Below are positions 21,991 through 33,379 of a DNA stretch of 64,000 nucleotides, one piece after another. The stretch spans positions 46,836,626-46,900,625 of the forward strand of contig OY294044.1 of NCBI GenBank assembly GCA_958510825.1, written 5' to 3'. The position numbers were made by a program, and so were the translations under genes. Position 1 is the stretch's first letter. Every line of letters starts with the position of its first letter. The notes under the pieces were generated by a model. It was given only the letters and a program-made list of their open reading frames with translations, ran no database searches and had not been told where the DNA came from. The DNA is from Brachypterus glaber (lineage: Eukaryota > Arthropoda > Insecta > Coleoptera > Kateretidae).

Positions 21991-22602
21991 GGGACGAAAT
22001 ACCACCCATGTGACATGGCAAAAAAGAGCACCCCTCCCATGATTGCAATAAAATAAGCTACAAATTGATGTATATAATTGATTGGATTGAGCCGAATTGA
22101 CCGTTAATACTTTCCTATAAATGTTGTAATTTTGTTGATAAAATATTATGGTAATCGAAAAAATCCTTAATTTTTAGGTAAGTTTTAACAAAGTTGTGTT
22201 GCTTCAACATTTATTAATCAACACATTTCAAAAAAACAGCAAAAATTTTATTTGATTTACAAATATATTTAATATTTACACTTAAGAATCTAAAAAATTA
22301 CCACATTGTTTAAGTTTGAACGGCTGCCCAAAAAAAAGTACCTATTTGTTTTATGGGCAAATATATTTGGTAATAATTGCCTCAACTATTCCAAAATCAA
22401 GTGATTTTATTCTTTGTTGGAAAATCAAAAGTCGATTTTCGTTAATTTTGACCGCACAAAAAAAAATTCTGGCCCATAGTGTATTATTTGTTAAATTCTC
22501 AAAAATCAACAAAATTGAATTAAAAAAAAAAATTTTTCTGCTTTGTACATCATTTGTATCGTTTGACATTTTGTAAAAAGAAAAGAAGAATTTATTTTAA
22601 AG
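21991..22602. other. Non-coding stretch
   Basis: It contains the inverted partner of the array flank noted at 20790. The two mutually antisense ORFs at 22316-22576 are AT-rich noise. Confidence 0.3.
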
Positions 22603-23471
22603 TACCCTAGTAGAAATTTAACGTTAGAATAACGTTTTTCTAACGCTAGAAAACTGTATAAAAGTACGTTATAGAATATATGTAAATGTCCCGCTTTTTA
22701 ACGTTAGAATCAAACCTTAGGTACAAACGTTAAGCTAACGTTAGATTTTTAAGTAAGAAATACGTTATAAGTACGTTTAATTTCTAACTTTCGGAGGGGA
22801 CGTGGCCAACTAGGAAAAACATTTCCTGCTGCAAATTTATTCATATAAATAAATCTTAATGTATTTTAGCAATCATAATATTTTTAAACATAATTTCGTT
22901 ACATTTATTTATAAAATAGCCATCTTTTTAGGTGGCCCTAAATATATATTTCATGTAATATGCTGTTATACTTCGATTAATACGTTTACCTCTGAGAAAA
23001 ACTTTATATTTAGTTAGTTAATATTTATTTATACATTCAGAATCTTAAAATATTTTTTAATTCTAGTACAGCGTTGCCAGAATTACTATAATTTTGACTT
23101 TTGGGGGATATTTTTAAAAACTTATTATAGAAATAATAAATAATTATCAAACTTAGGCACACAGTAGAAAAGTATTTTCTACTATAGTTTACGTATTAAT
23201 AATGGAAATTTAAAAAATATTTAAAGTTAGAATAAGGTTAGAATTTAGTTGGGAAACTAACGTTAGATTTATGTATTTTATAACGTTTTTGTCAAACGTT
23301 AGTTTTTAAGGTTAGATTTATATATTTTATAACGTTTTTGTCAAACGGTAGTTTCTAAGGTTAGATTTATATATTTTATAACGTTTTTTTATAACGTTTG
23401 AGAATAAACATAAAAATGTCACTAATCTAATGTTATGTTAAGTTAGATTTATGTACTTTTCTACTAAGGTA
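22603..23471. mobile_element. Non-autonomous DNA element with AACGTTAGA subterminal repeats
   Basis: The ends TACCCTAGTAGAAA and, inverted, TACCTTAGTAGAAA bracket ~870 bases. Both subterminal zones are crowded with TAACGTTAG / CTAACGTTA words, at least eight on the left. The right side carries three ~45-base tandem units ('gttagatttatatatttta', then TAACGTTTTTGTCAAACG). Dense subterminal iterations suggest transposase-binding sites. No ORF. Confidence 0.72.
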
Positions 23472-23814
23472 CAATGTTGGTGCCACATCCTTCGTTGAAT
23501 TGTGCAGTGGGAAAAAGCTAAAACCCCTGTCAAACCAAATCTAATCTTCACGGCTTTTAAATATTATTGACACAGAATCGTAATTAAAATTAAAATCTAT
23601 TTCCAAATGGCGGAAACATAGCAGGTTTATAATGCAAACGATTTAGAAAAGAAAAAGTAATTATTAATTGGTTACGTTCTTGAACAGTAATCGAATTAAT
23701 AGCTGCTGAAATTAATTATATTATTTCTCAAAATTTAAATTCTATTTTACCCCATTTTAATTGAGAAGCTTCTAAACAGAATGAAAAACGAAAAGATTGT
23801 ATATACATACACAG
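23472..23814. other. Non-coding spacer
   Basis: No gene or repeat recognised. Confidence 0.3.
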
Positions 23815-24511
23815 CGGTCCAAAAGTCACCCCCCCCCCCCTCTTAACTTTTAAACGAGTTGAGATATCGACTTCAAATTTAGAACTCTTAAATAAGACAA
23901 CTTAAACTATCTTTTAGCTTATATTTGATACCTTCAGCTCTTAAAATTTGGGAAGGGGGGCATGGGGGGACATTTTTTTAAATGGAAAGGGCGTCGTATG
24001 ATACATAATTTTAAAGCAAATGAAATTCTCTATTGGACTGTATATTCTTTAATTTTTGAAACAATTTTTTTGAGGTTTTGATTTTTCAATTTTTTGTGCT
24101 AAAAAATACGATTTTTAGTTTTTTTTTTTTGTAAATTTTTATTTATGTCAATTAAAATTAGTTTAAAAGTATAATTTTCATCGTGAAATTAGTCATTTTT
24201 AAAAAATGGTTTGTTTTTTTTAGAGAAATATTGACGAAAATACCTATTTTTAAGGCCAAAAAAAAAATGTTTAAAAAAATTAAAAAATATATAGTTAAAT
24301 GTAGAATTTCATAAGCTTTAAAATGATGTATCACACGACCCCCATTTCCATTAAAAAAATGCCCCCCATACCCCCTACCCACATTTTAAGAGCTAAAATT
24401 ATCAAATATATGCTAAAAAATATTTTAAGTTGTCTTATATAGGAATTCTAAATTTGAAGTCGATATCTAAACTCGTTCAAAAGTTAAGGGGGGGAGGTGA
24501 CTTTTAGACCG
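23815..24511. mobile_element. Large fold-back element A (697 bases)
   Basis: The ends CGGTCCAAAAGTCACC and, inverted, CGGTCTAAAAGTCACC are followed by a C/G homopolymer, ACTTTTAAACGAGTTGAGATAT, 'aagacaacttaaactat', 'tttgata..ttcagctcttaaaat', a GGGGGG block and GATGTATCA. The right arm repeats this in reverse. The arms are ~290 bases each. The core is shared with the element at 47598-48310, but the outer ~100 bases differ. Confidence 0.85.
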
Positions 24512-24615
24512 TTCATTTTTTAAAAGTAATTTTTATTTGTGTTTATTTTTTTCATATAATTTTATTTAAAAATACCAAAAATACTAAAATTAGTAAAGAT
24601 TGAAAATGCCTTTAA
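24512..24615. other. Short AT-rich spacer
   Basis: It lies between the fold-back and the DNA transposon; nothing further is seen. Confidence 0.3.
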
Positions 24616-26185
24616 AAGGATATCTGTACCTATACTGCCCTGCTAAGACAGGAAGTCGTATCTACAAAAATTGAGTTTTTCAGGTTATGCCGGTTTCTGG
24701 TACATTCGGGTGTGCTCTACCATCAAGACAAGGTCTAGATGTCATATCTCAATTAAAAATAGTGATTTTAAATGATATTTTGTTCGTCGTATCTGCAAAA
24801 ATGTACCTCTTACTAGGTCAAAAAGTCGTATGGATTATTACTAAGTCAAATTGTCGTATCTGAATAAAAATATGTTAGATACGACATTTTGACTTAGTGT
24901 TTGTACTAAGTCAGAAAGTCGTATTGATTTTTTCTAGGTCATTTTGTCGTATCTAAAATATTAGATACGACATTATGACTTAGTATCGGATAGTGGGCGG
25001 ATCCAATTATTGACAGTCGTAACTGTCAATTTTTTGTTATTATCGTTTATTGAATTATTTAAGTTAAAGTGATTCTTTATTGAAGAAATAGGATTAGTTA
25101 GGTGTTTCTCTATTTTATTAAACTGTTGATACAGAAACAAGACAAGGAATGTTGTACTTAAATAGTTAACTTGTTGTTCGCCGTTACCGGTTATTTTTAT
25201 GGTTATGTTATGTGTGTTTTATTATTCCTAGATGTCCGAAAGATCTAAAAAGTTAGTTACACTAGCACTAAACAAAGAACTTGCTCAAAAAATGTCCTCA
25301 CCAAGAAGTTGACGACAATAATAGTAATAATAACGAAGATTTAGATGATCCCGATTTTATTCCGGAACCAGTGCGAAAGAAATTACAGATAAAACCTAAA
25401 TGCGGTAGGAACCTGAATAATAATAATAATAATAAATAAATAATAATAATTTGCTTTCTTTCTAGTGTCAAAAAATACTGACTAACAATCAAATAAACAC
25501 AAGATTAATATAATTTCTGATGTATTAATTTCAAAATCTCAAGAAATATCGCCAAAAGCTAGCGAAATTGAAAATCCTGAAGAATTCATTGTCGATTTAT
25601 TAAACAATATTATAGAAGATGCAGTGGAAATAAGTAAAAATAATCAACTAAAGAAATTTACAAAAAAAGGAGAAGTACGAAAAAGGAAACTACACAGCAC
25701 ATCCTTAGAACAAAGAAAAAAACAGAAAAAAGAGGAAAAAATTGGAAAACATGGTGTTCAGGAAACATGCAGGCAAAATTGCACAAAAAAATGTTCTCAA
25801 ATAATTGACATAAACAGGCAAAATGCTATAAATAAAGAATTCTGGGAATTGACCTACGAACAACAACGTCAATTTATTTTTAGTTCAGTAAAGAAAATCA
25901 CTAAAAAAAAGAAAACTAAAGATGGAGACTCTAGTCTTCGTATTATACTAAGACAAAATATCGTATCTAACAAAAGTCTTTTTTTTTGCAAATTCTGCTA
26001 CATACATTATTTAAGATTTCTTGTATTGGTTTATTAAAGTTAATTCCACCCTTTAGCACTAAACATGGAAACTATTACCAAAAAACGGAGATAGCATATC
26101 ATAATTTACAAATTGCTTAATATCTCGAAACCTTGTTTTTCCAGATACGACTTCCTGTCTTAGCAGGGCAGTATAGGTAAGACCT
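24616..26185 (+). mobile_element. 1.57 kb DNA transposon with TTAA flanks and GTCGTATCT repeats
   Basis: A perfect 36-base inverted repeat (24628-24663 and 26143-26178; core CTGCCCTGCTAAGACAGG) lies just inside direct TTAA sites at 24612-24615 and 26186-26189. The outermost dozen bases pair only with indels. The left subterminal zone carries at least seven GTCGTATCT/AGATACGAC words, several with TTGACTTAGT, forming short hairpins. The element contains a partial protein-coding gene. TTAA targeting occurs in piggyBac and Kolobok; I cannot tell which, if either, applies. A diverged end of the same family is at 54276-54485. Confidence 0.82.
25232..26037 (+). pseudogene. Degenerate transposon-encoded Cys-rich protein gene
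   Basis: An acceptor-like TTCCTAG precedes ATG at 25232 (MSERSKKLVTLALNKE...). After a frame break the reading continues EVDDNNSNNNEDLDDPDFIPEP, then meets a probable short intron with an AAT repeat and a CTTTCTAG acceptor at about 25465. From about 25483 to 26037 a frame of ~185 codons is open. It is Lys/Glu-rich and carries C-x3-C-x3-C (CRQNCTKKCSQ), then FWELTYEQQRQFI and later VSNKSLFFCKFCY. That order resembles a widespread uncharacterised insect transposon-associated family (CxxKC, 'R...F..FW.L', 'Q..FI'). This is from memory and untested. The protein is C-terminally short, so non-functional. Confidence 0.55.
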
Positions 26186-26189
26186 TTAA

Positions 26190-26675
26190 AGGTGACAATT
26201 TTTAAATTACTTTTTTGGTATAAATAAACCAGACATTTTAGAAAAAAAAATACACCAGACTGATTTTTTGCAAATTATTTAAAAGTACTTATTTTATATA
26301 AGTATCAATTTTATATCTTAGATCAATTTTTAAGGATAATTTGTCACTGATAAGAAAAATTTTAAAACTATTTGTTTATTTATTAAAACTTTGCAAGGTC
26401 TTTTGCAAAAATCGAAAATCATCAGTAATTTTAGATAAAATTGTATAAATGTTATAGGTTTCAATAATTATAAATTACATAAGAAGATTAACTTTCTACT
26501 GTCAGTACATTTTAATTATTTATTGTTAGTTTTAATGATTATATTCTATTTAAATTTTATATTTTTTATAGTATTACGCAAAAAAATAAAATTTGTAGTG
26601 CGTGAAAAAAGATATTTTTTACAGTAACATATTTTATTTTAAAATCAAAGCTATTGTTAGAGTAACCTGCAAAGA
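26190..26675. other. AT-rich non-coding stretch
   Basis: Nothing supportable is seen. Confidence 0.3.
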
Positions 26676-26930
26676 AGCCGTGAAGATATGTAATGCTACG
26701 CATTCCATTATATACTATTCAGTGAATAGTATTCACAGTAAATGGTGTATTGCATTTTCCCAAATACTTAAAAAATAATTAAAAAAAAAAAACACAAAAA
26801 GTACATTTAAAAAAAACAGATTTTTTTGAAAAACGAATTTTTTTTTTTCATTTTCAAAAAAAAATTTTCAAAATTTTTGTTTTGTTTAAAGAAAAGTAAT
26901 GTCACATTCCCAACAGTACCTATTTTTTTT
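26676..26930 (+). mobile_element. End fragment of the AGCCGTGAAGATATG element family, copy 1
   Basis: AGCCGTGAAGATATGTAATG, CTACGCATTCCATTATATA, TATTCACAGTAAAT, GCATTTTCCCAAATACTTAA and a long poly(A)/poly(T) zone occur in this order. The same order is seen at 50540-50650 (reverse), 50722-50815, and 54922-55860. This defines a dispersed family with a fixed end. Confidence 0.75.
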
Positions 26931-29201
26931 TAATGATTCCAAACTCTCATTCATATTTGTCTTTTACAAAGGAGGTCTCATTACAACTAATTTCATAAAT
27001 CTCAACAAGTAATGTATAAAAAAAACACAATTCTTTTAGATTAAAAATAATACATAAAAAAATAAAATTACAATATACAATGCAATTTATAAGCTTGTCA
27101 ATGGTTCCCATAAAAAATTTCTAATATAAAAATCGGAATTATATTAATAATGCTTAATTTGTATATGAGAAATTTAATTTTGAATAGTTTTAAATGAATT
27201 TAATTGCTACTATTAAAATTTTATGGTGTCTAAAATATACATTTTATTGTCATGGTCATCAATATTTTATTATTAATAATTATAATTAAATATCTCGTAA
27301 TAGCAGATGGTTACTAGGTGACTTCAACTACAAAATACATCTACATAACAAAATTAAGCCTCCCGAAAAATAAAAAATAAACTGCACCCGGACTTAGATC
27401 ATTCGCTCTTGTATTGCATTAAATTTTGTGAGAAAGTTCTGCGTCGTTTCTAGAACTGTTATATATGCAAAACATCCGAAAATTTTATATGTCGGTATGT
27501 CTGTCCAAAAAAATTGTGACCATTCTAGGTGAAATTGTCATTAATAAAACTTATTTCTTACTTACTAACACCAGGTACGGGCCTGATGGGGGTACAGCCT
27601 GCCCCCTTAATAACTTTACGAGTTGGAAAATTTTAAATATTTTAATAAAATCCCACTAGATTTTTTTTGTCGTCAATTTTATTGGAAGAAGTTGGCAAAA
27701 TTTAGGCGAGTTGACAAAATTTCGAAAACAATTGATAAGCTTGTTTTTAGTTTTCTGATTTATTAGAGGGAGAAAAAAAAATTATCAAGAGTGCCCCCGA
27801 ATGTTTTTGCTGCCCAGTGAGAATTTTTTTTCGCCACCTAGCAACATTTGGTGTCTTGCCCCCTCCCCCAATTTTTTGCTTAGCCAATAGAATCTTTCGA
27901 ATTTAAATTTAGAAGATTTTATTAAATTATTGCATATCATGAAACTTGCCTAATGTACAAACTTTTTGAGGCTCCAGCAGCGGTAAAAAACAGATCAAAA
28001 AATGTTTTATTATTTTTTTTTCTAAGCAAGAAATCGTATATAAAAAGTCCGACAGGTTAAGTCAGCGTCAGGTTAAGTCAGCGTCAGATTAAGCGCGCTT
28101 AACGAGCATTAGACGAATCTGGCAAGTCTTTGGTAGTCTCCCATTATAGCCAGATTATATTTTAAGATATTGTATATATTGCAAACTATCACCTAACTTT
28201 CAGGACTACCAAAATAGGGGCAATTATATTTTAACTTTTAGTTTTTCACGTGCCAGATATATTTGGTATGCCTACAGATCAGCCAGACTGTTTTTTACTT
28301 AATTTTAGTGTACGAATATTAGCAGAACCATTTTTATTAGTGTAAAAAAGTGGAATATTTATTCTCTAAAGGATTTTCTGACTTAACCCATCGATTTTCA
28401 TTTGTTTATAAATTTTTTTGAGTGTATGTTTAATTTTTATTACGATATCAAAAGAGTTATTTTTTTTTAAGAAATTTTGTACAATATCTTTGTTTTATTT
28501 TCATTTGTTTCTAAGATATTTAAAATAAAAATTAACAAAACTTATTTTTTAATCAAGTCTGCCATTGTAACATATGAGATATTTAAAACATTTAAAACAA
28601 TTTAAAATTAACACCATCTATAAATTTTATGTTAGATAATTGCCAAAAAAAATGGCTATAAGCGCCAGAACACAAATCCAATAAAATTAAGTTGGCCTTG
28701 GTACTAAGCCATTTTTTGGTAATTTTGGTAATTGGTAAATATTGTCAATGGCAATATGTGTCAAAATCGCATGCGAATTTTGCCAATATCGCCAAAATAG
28801 CAAGATTGTTACGCACGTGAATAGACTTGATTGTTCGCTGTTTGAGAAAATTAGTACCAAAAAATTCACTGCCTGGACTTTGAGTTTTTGGTAAATAAAA
28901 ACTTCACTTCTGACTCACTAGCAGTGAAAGTAATTATAAACGCCTAATTATTATAATATTTTTTATAAGAAGTGTTGGATACGCCTAATTATTATAATAT
29001 TTGTTATAAGAAGTGTTGGATAAGTAAATTATTTATTTAAAGGGCTATTTAATAACCTTACTAGAGCGGGGAGGGAGTTTAGCAAAAAGTGACGGTCCAT
29101 AAAAAATATTCCAATTTTACGTAAATATTAGTTGACGCGGACGGTCTATTTTTTTGGGGAATAGCCCCTAAAATAACCCTATAGTGCTAATTAGTACTTA
29201 C
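26931..29201. other. Non-coding stretch, presumed intron of the minus-strand gene
   Basis: Holds short repeats: GGTTAAGTCAGCGTCAGGTT-type tandem words at 28052-28095, a 49-base direct duplication at about 28930-29030, and a GTCTGTCC-type repeat trace near 27490. No coding exon could be fitted to the phase expected after 29202. Confidence 0.4.
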
Positions 29202-29290
29202 CAATATCAGGAGATAGCTGCCTTGGTGATTTTCTAGCATCTCTGATGTGTTGGAACCATGCCTTCTTTGTTTTAGGTTTTCCCCGGACG
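29202..29290 (-). CDS. Internal exon 4 of the proline-rich signalling-type protein
   Basis: On the minus strand, TTTTTTACAG precedes CGTCCGGGG and the exon ends ATATTG/GTAAGT. Joined to the previous exon (ending AT), the frame gives ATC, then VRGKPKTKKAWFQHIRDARK and SPRQLSPDI plus one base. The basic, Trp-containing text and consensus splice sites make this a confident exon. The gene must continue further left. I find no next exon in the window unless it lies beyond its left edge. Confidence 0.82.
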
Positions 29291-29497
29291 CTGTAAAAAA
29301 TACGCAACTTGTAAAAGAAATAAAATTCTTTTGAAGCGAGAAATTATATTCTCCCAGCCGCTAGTTTTGTAAGTGCTGATATTATGCAACTTTACATTCA
29401 TTGAACTGTATAAATTGTTGTATGCTTTAGTAGTATACAACTTTCATTACAAACAACTGTATAACTGGTTGACTATGTTCGGTAACAAAATAGAAGA

Positions 29498-29540
<43 letters not shown>

Positions 29541-31352
29541 TATTCGTGGGCTTACAAGCAAACACACTAAGTCCATTTGGTTGAATCCAACTACTTCATT
29601 TTTTTTAATCAACAAATGGGATATCATTATATCGAAACATGTAATTGCGATTTGCAGTAGGTCTTTATTCCAAAAATAATTATTACAAAAATAAAAACCA
29701 AAGTCAATATCTCAAGCCCATGTTTTGACTTAGTGCTTTTTGCTTATCAGCCCACGTATTATTGTTTGATTATAAATTCTCTTTTAATTTCCTACAGTCT
29801 AGATATTCATGATTTGTAAATTTAAATTTAAACTCCCTACATTTCTTCAAATATTCACCTCTTTTCTAAAATTAGCGATAATAAAATTTAAATTTCCTAT
29901 ATTTTAAAATTCTAAATTTTAGGACAACGATTATTCTGCACTTTACCTAAAATAAACTTTAATAATAGTTTACCCATTTGTGTCAATGCCTTTTTGTCCT
30001 AAATATTTTTGAAACATTTTTATTGCTTTTTTACGTTCCTCAAAGTTTAATATGCGAAAATCGTGGCAAAAAATTTTTTGACCAAGATAACTCGAAAACG
30101 GTTTAAGATAAATACTTTAAATTTGGACTTTAGGTTTCTTTAACACGTTGCGGCGGTCGGTAGTACAACAAGGTCTGTCCTCAAAATTCGACGTGCCCCC
30201 CAGTTTTTATGGCCCTGCCATGGAATTTTTTGTTATCAAAATCAAGATGAGGTAAAGGGACTAAAACCCCTTTTATTTTATTTGTTCATAGAAAACTTTT
30301 ATGCAAGCATTTTTGGAAAAAGTAAATAAAATTTTTAATATTTTTTTTGGAAAAAAAGCTTTCAAAAATACTTTTATACTTTTGTTTTCGAAAAAAAAAA
30401 ACAAATTGTATTATTACAACTATAGGGGAAAGTATTATTTTGTTAATGGCATAATTTTTAAATATTTATTTCGTAATATTTTTTATTAATTATTTTATAA
30501 ATAAATATTAATTTACAATAAAAGTTTGAAACGTTCTTATAAGAAGATTAAGATTTTAAATAAATATTATTATTAAATTATCAAACATAAACATATGAAT
30601 AATAGGTTTCAAATTAAATTAAAATGCGTTTGAATAAATAAAATAATAATATGATCATATGATAAATATGAATCACTGTTAAACAAAAAGATATTCTAGT
30701 TACATCCGTATAAATAAAAGTACTATCAAATTTTGTGATAAATTTAAATTTATTTTTAGGTTTATTAATACTGTGCCGATTTTTTTCTAGTGTTAAGCCG
30801 CCCAGAACTTTTTTTATTTCAATTCAATTCAATAGACAATAGCCCTTATCAAGTTTGATTTTCCTGAAAATTTCGATCGGATTATTCTCTCATAAATTAT
30901 CGCGCGGACAAAAAAACGTGACACGGATGGACAAACAGACGGACATATTCAAAAGCTGTTTAGAATTGTTACTCCTCTGCTGTGGAGCTGCGATGATTTA
31001 AATTTTGACGGAGTCGGCAAATTCCCAAGAGTGATATTATTTTTTTAGTTATAGTTCCCCCCCTCCCCACGGTAAGGATCTCGGAACGCATAGACGACTG
31101 TCTGCAAATGTTGTCAAACGAGAATAGCGACTGGGTACCGAGAAAACACAAGGGAGAAAATTATCCTTTTTTCCCCGGCTATGATTTTCACAACCTTCAC
31201 TTTATAAGAAAAATAATTTATTAGATATAAACGTCTATATCTCAGATATGATATGTGTCGATAGCGAAGAAATATAGTCTATACTAAAATAGATAAGGGA
31301 AAAAGAACTTTTTGTAAAGGTGACAAACAAACTTTTGTTTTCGGTTACTTAC
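29291..31352 (-). other. Intron 3 of the minus-strand gene
   Basis: Contains a (TTA)n microsatellite at 29497-29542 and a decayed GTCTGTC-type dispersed repeat at 30860-30960 (reverse). A GC-balanced island at 31000-31150 has a minus-strand acceptor-like sequence but no donor in a compatible phase. No extra exon is assigned. Confidence 0.5.
29497..29542. repeat. (ATT)n microsatellite
   Basis: About 15 uninterrupted trinucleotide units. They create poly-Ile and poly-Asn ORFs that are artefacts. Confidence 0.97.
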
Positions 31353-31569
31353 ATAATGATTCCAGGTGTTTTGTCAACATCGTCTTCATTGTCAGTCACA
31401 TCCTCCCAATCGTCACTTCTATCACTAACACTTAAGTCGCTATTGGCTTTTGACCCATTGTATATACTGTCTATACAAAAATTACCAATGGAACGGCCGT
31501 ATAAACTGTTGGTATGCTGTTCGGATAATATGGAGTCTCGGTTTGAACCTGAAGAACCATGGGAGGAAC
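31353..31569 (-). CDS. Internal exon 3 of the proline-rich signalling-type protein
   Basis: The acceptor TTTTGGGTTAG and donor ATTAT/GTAAGT fit in phase with both neighbours. The 71 codons read SSHGSSGSNRDSILSEQ, then NSLYGRSIGNF, DSIYNGSK, and an acidic WEDVTDNEDDVDKTPG end. It is Ser-rich with further Tyr motifs (NSLYG, DSIYN) that resemble the YESIY motifs of exon 2 and look like kinase or SH2-type docking sites. The plus-strand ORF over this interval is its antisense shadow. Confidence 0.86.
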
Positions 31570-33104
31570 CTAACCCAAAATAAAAAATAGGATTAAATCT
31601 TTATTAAAAAATCAGTTAATTTAATCCTACTTTCTTATCAATGATTAAAACATCTAAAAAGTGGGTTGGTTAGATTTTACTGATAAAAGTAATTTGAAAA
31701 ATATTAGGGTTAAAAGTGCCAAATATTGAATATTAAGTAAAATTTTGTATTAGTTAATGTCGAGGTTACTGTTTTTTATTCTTACCATCATCATCAATAA
31801 TAGACAAGTTTAGACTAAGATATTTAATTAATAATAATAATTATTATTATATTGTAAGGCAACGTTCAAGTATTACGTAACGCAAATTTTGATCATTTTG
31901 GACCCTCCCCCCCCCTGTAACGATATTTTCCTATACCATTAACATGGGCGTAACACTCCAAAATGACCCCCACCCCCCCTAGGAGCGTTACGTAATACTT
32001 GAACGTTCCCTAACTAGGAGTGGGGCGAAGGGACCTAAAATCAAATGTATGAGAAAATTGTAATTATTAACTATAATTATTTTTTTGGGGGGTAGTGGGT
32101 TTAATAGTTAAAATTTAACCTTACATTTGGTTTGAGGTCTCCTTCACCTGAAGTTTTTGAAAAATAATTTATAAATATTTTCGCAAATTGCAGAACATTA
32201 ATTTTAACTATTTATGATTTATTGACTGATTTTATTAGTCATGGAGAGACCCAAATAAGCTTTTGGCTTGTTGATACAAGGATTAAAATGATTATTATTT
32301 TATATTCTTTGTCTTGAGTTTTGTTTTTAATTTTGACGCCAAATATGTACCCCTTGGTAAAGTGGTTCAGTTTGTATTTAAGTACTAGTCATTGTCAGTA
32401 AATGTTAGGGTTATTATTTGGACTAGGTCAAATACACGGTGTTTGCGTCCATTAGCGAAAAGTAAAGGGGACGATTCTACACCAAAAAAACATGAAAAAG
32501 CAGCCCTAGAGAGTTACGACCCTTTAAAAATGTACTAAAAATAAGGTTTTTAATTAATAACTCTTTAAGCTAGAGCGACTAGGTTTTGCATGTATACCAG
32601 TATTAATAAGAGCAATTAGTTTAAGTTATTTTTTGAAAATCTATCCAAAGGCGTGCCTAGACTGATAAAATGTGTAAGGCTACAAAAAGTGTATTTTTTT
32701 GGACTTTTTTTAAAATATGGATACCTTGAGTAAAAATACATCAAAAATCACATAAAGTTACTTTACATTACATTTTAAAAAATGCAATTAAAGAGGAAGT
32801 GACATTTTATTACCAAAAATGTTAATTTTTAAAAGGGTTTTACTCCTTTAGTATTAAATTTAGGTTTCGGTGAATAATACTTTTTTTCTTAGCTTTAAAT
32901 AAAAAATCGCCCTGCAGAATTAAAATTTTATTGGTGTGATTTTTGTTCCCCATTCAATATTTCCACCTTCAAAGGGCCATAGCTCCGTTAGGGCTTATTT
33001 CCAGACAAATCATTCCGTATATTTTCCGCCAAAAGACTGCAAAGCAGTGTAACTCTATTGAATATTTAGTTACATTTTAAGTAAAACATCAAAAAAATCC
33101 TTAC
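31570..33104 (-). other. Intron 2 of the minus-strand gene
   Basis: Carries a Harbinger-type MITE at 31858-32010. From about 32430 it holds one arm of a dispersed sequence with GGACGATTCTACACC and 'ggagctatggccc' words, similar to the fold-back families at 37148 and 39107. Confidence 0.55.
31858..32010. mobile_element. Tourist/Harbinger-type MITE, copy 1
   Basis: Inverted ends GGCAACGTTCAAGTATTACG and GGGAACGTTCAAGTATTACG are flanked on both sides by TAA, the target duplication typical of PIF/Harbinger. Interior: CATTTTGGACCC, a C-rich block, 'acatgggcgt(a/t)acactcc'. The other copies are at 54676-54817 (TAA/TAG) and a left fragment at 53916 (also after TAA). Confidence 0.85.
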
Positions 33105-33379
33105 CTTCTCGTATGCGACAACCATAAATACTTTCGTAGTTGCTCTCCGTCTCAATTTTTCTCATTCTATCCGAATCAGCCGTGTAGATGGACTCGTAGC
33201 AATTGGAGACGGCCTCGCTGTTTTGAGTGACGAAACTTGAAGAACTGGAGGTGGGCCTTGGAGGCAGAGGTTCTGACTGAATGTGGGAGGTTTTCGGAGC
33301 TAAGGGAGGGGGGATGGGGGGCGGTAGCATTTCGTAAATATTTTCGGTCACTTCGTTTGGAGAAGCGCAATATTCGTAT
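33105..33379 (-). CDS. Internal exon 2 of the proline-rich signalling-type protein
   Basis: The acceptor CTTCTTCCAG is followed by ATACGAATATTGC and the donor is GAAG/GTAAGG. In phase with exon 1 it reads GYEYCASPNEVTENIYEML, then PPPIPPPLAPK, SEPLPPRPTSSSSS, and two YESIY motifs (CYESIYTADS and NYESIYGCR). Polyproline plus repeated Tyr-Glu-x-Ile-Tyr suggests SH3/SH2 docking or a cytoskeletal adaptor. The frame is conserved across both junctions. Confidence 0.88.

Noticed and set aside
29373..29627. Poly-Ile and poly-Asn ORFs
   Set aside because: Translation of the ATT microsatellite.
30969..31151. Extra exon in intron 3 of the minus-strand gene
   Set aside because: An acceptor-like sequence exists but no donor follows in a compatible phase, and exons 3 and 4 already join in frame without it.
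31320..31583. 87-codon plus-strand ORF
   Set aside because: Antisense shadow of minus-strand exon 3, whose phase and splice sites fit its neighbours.
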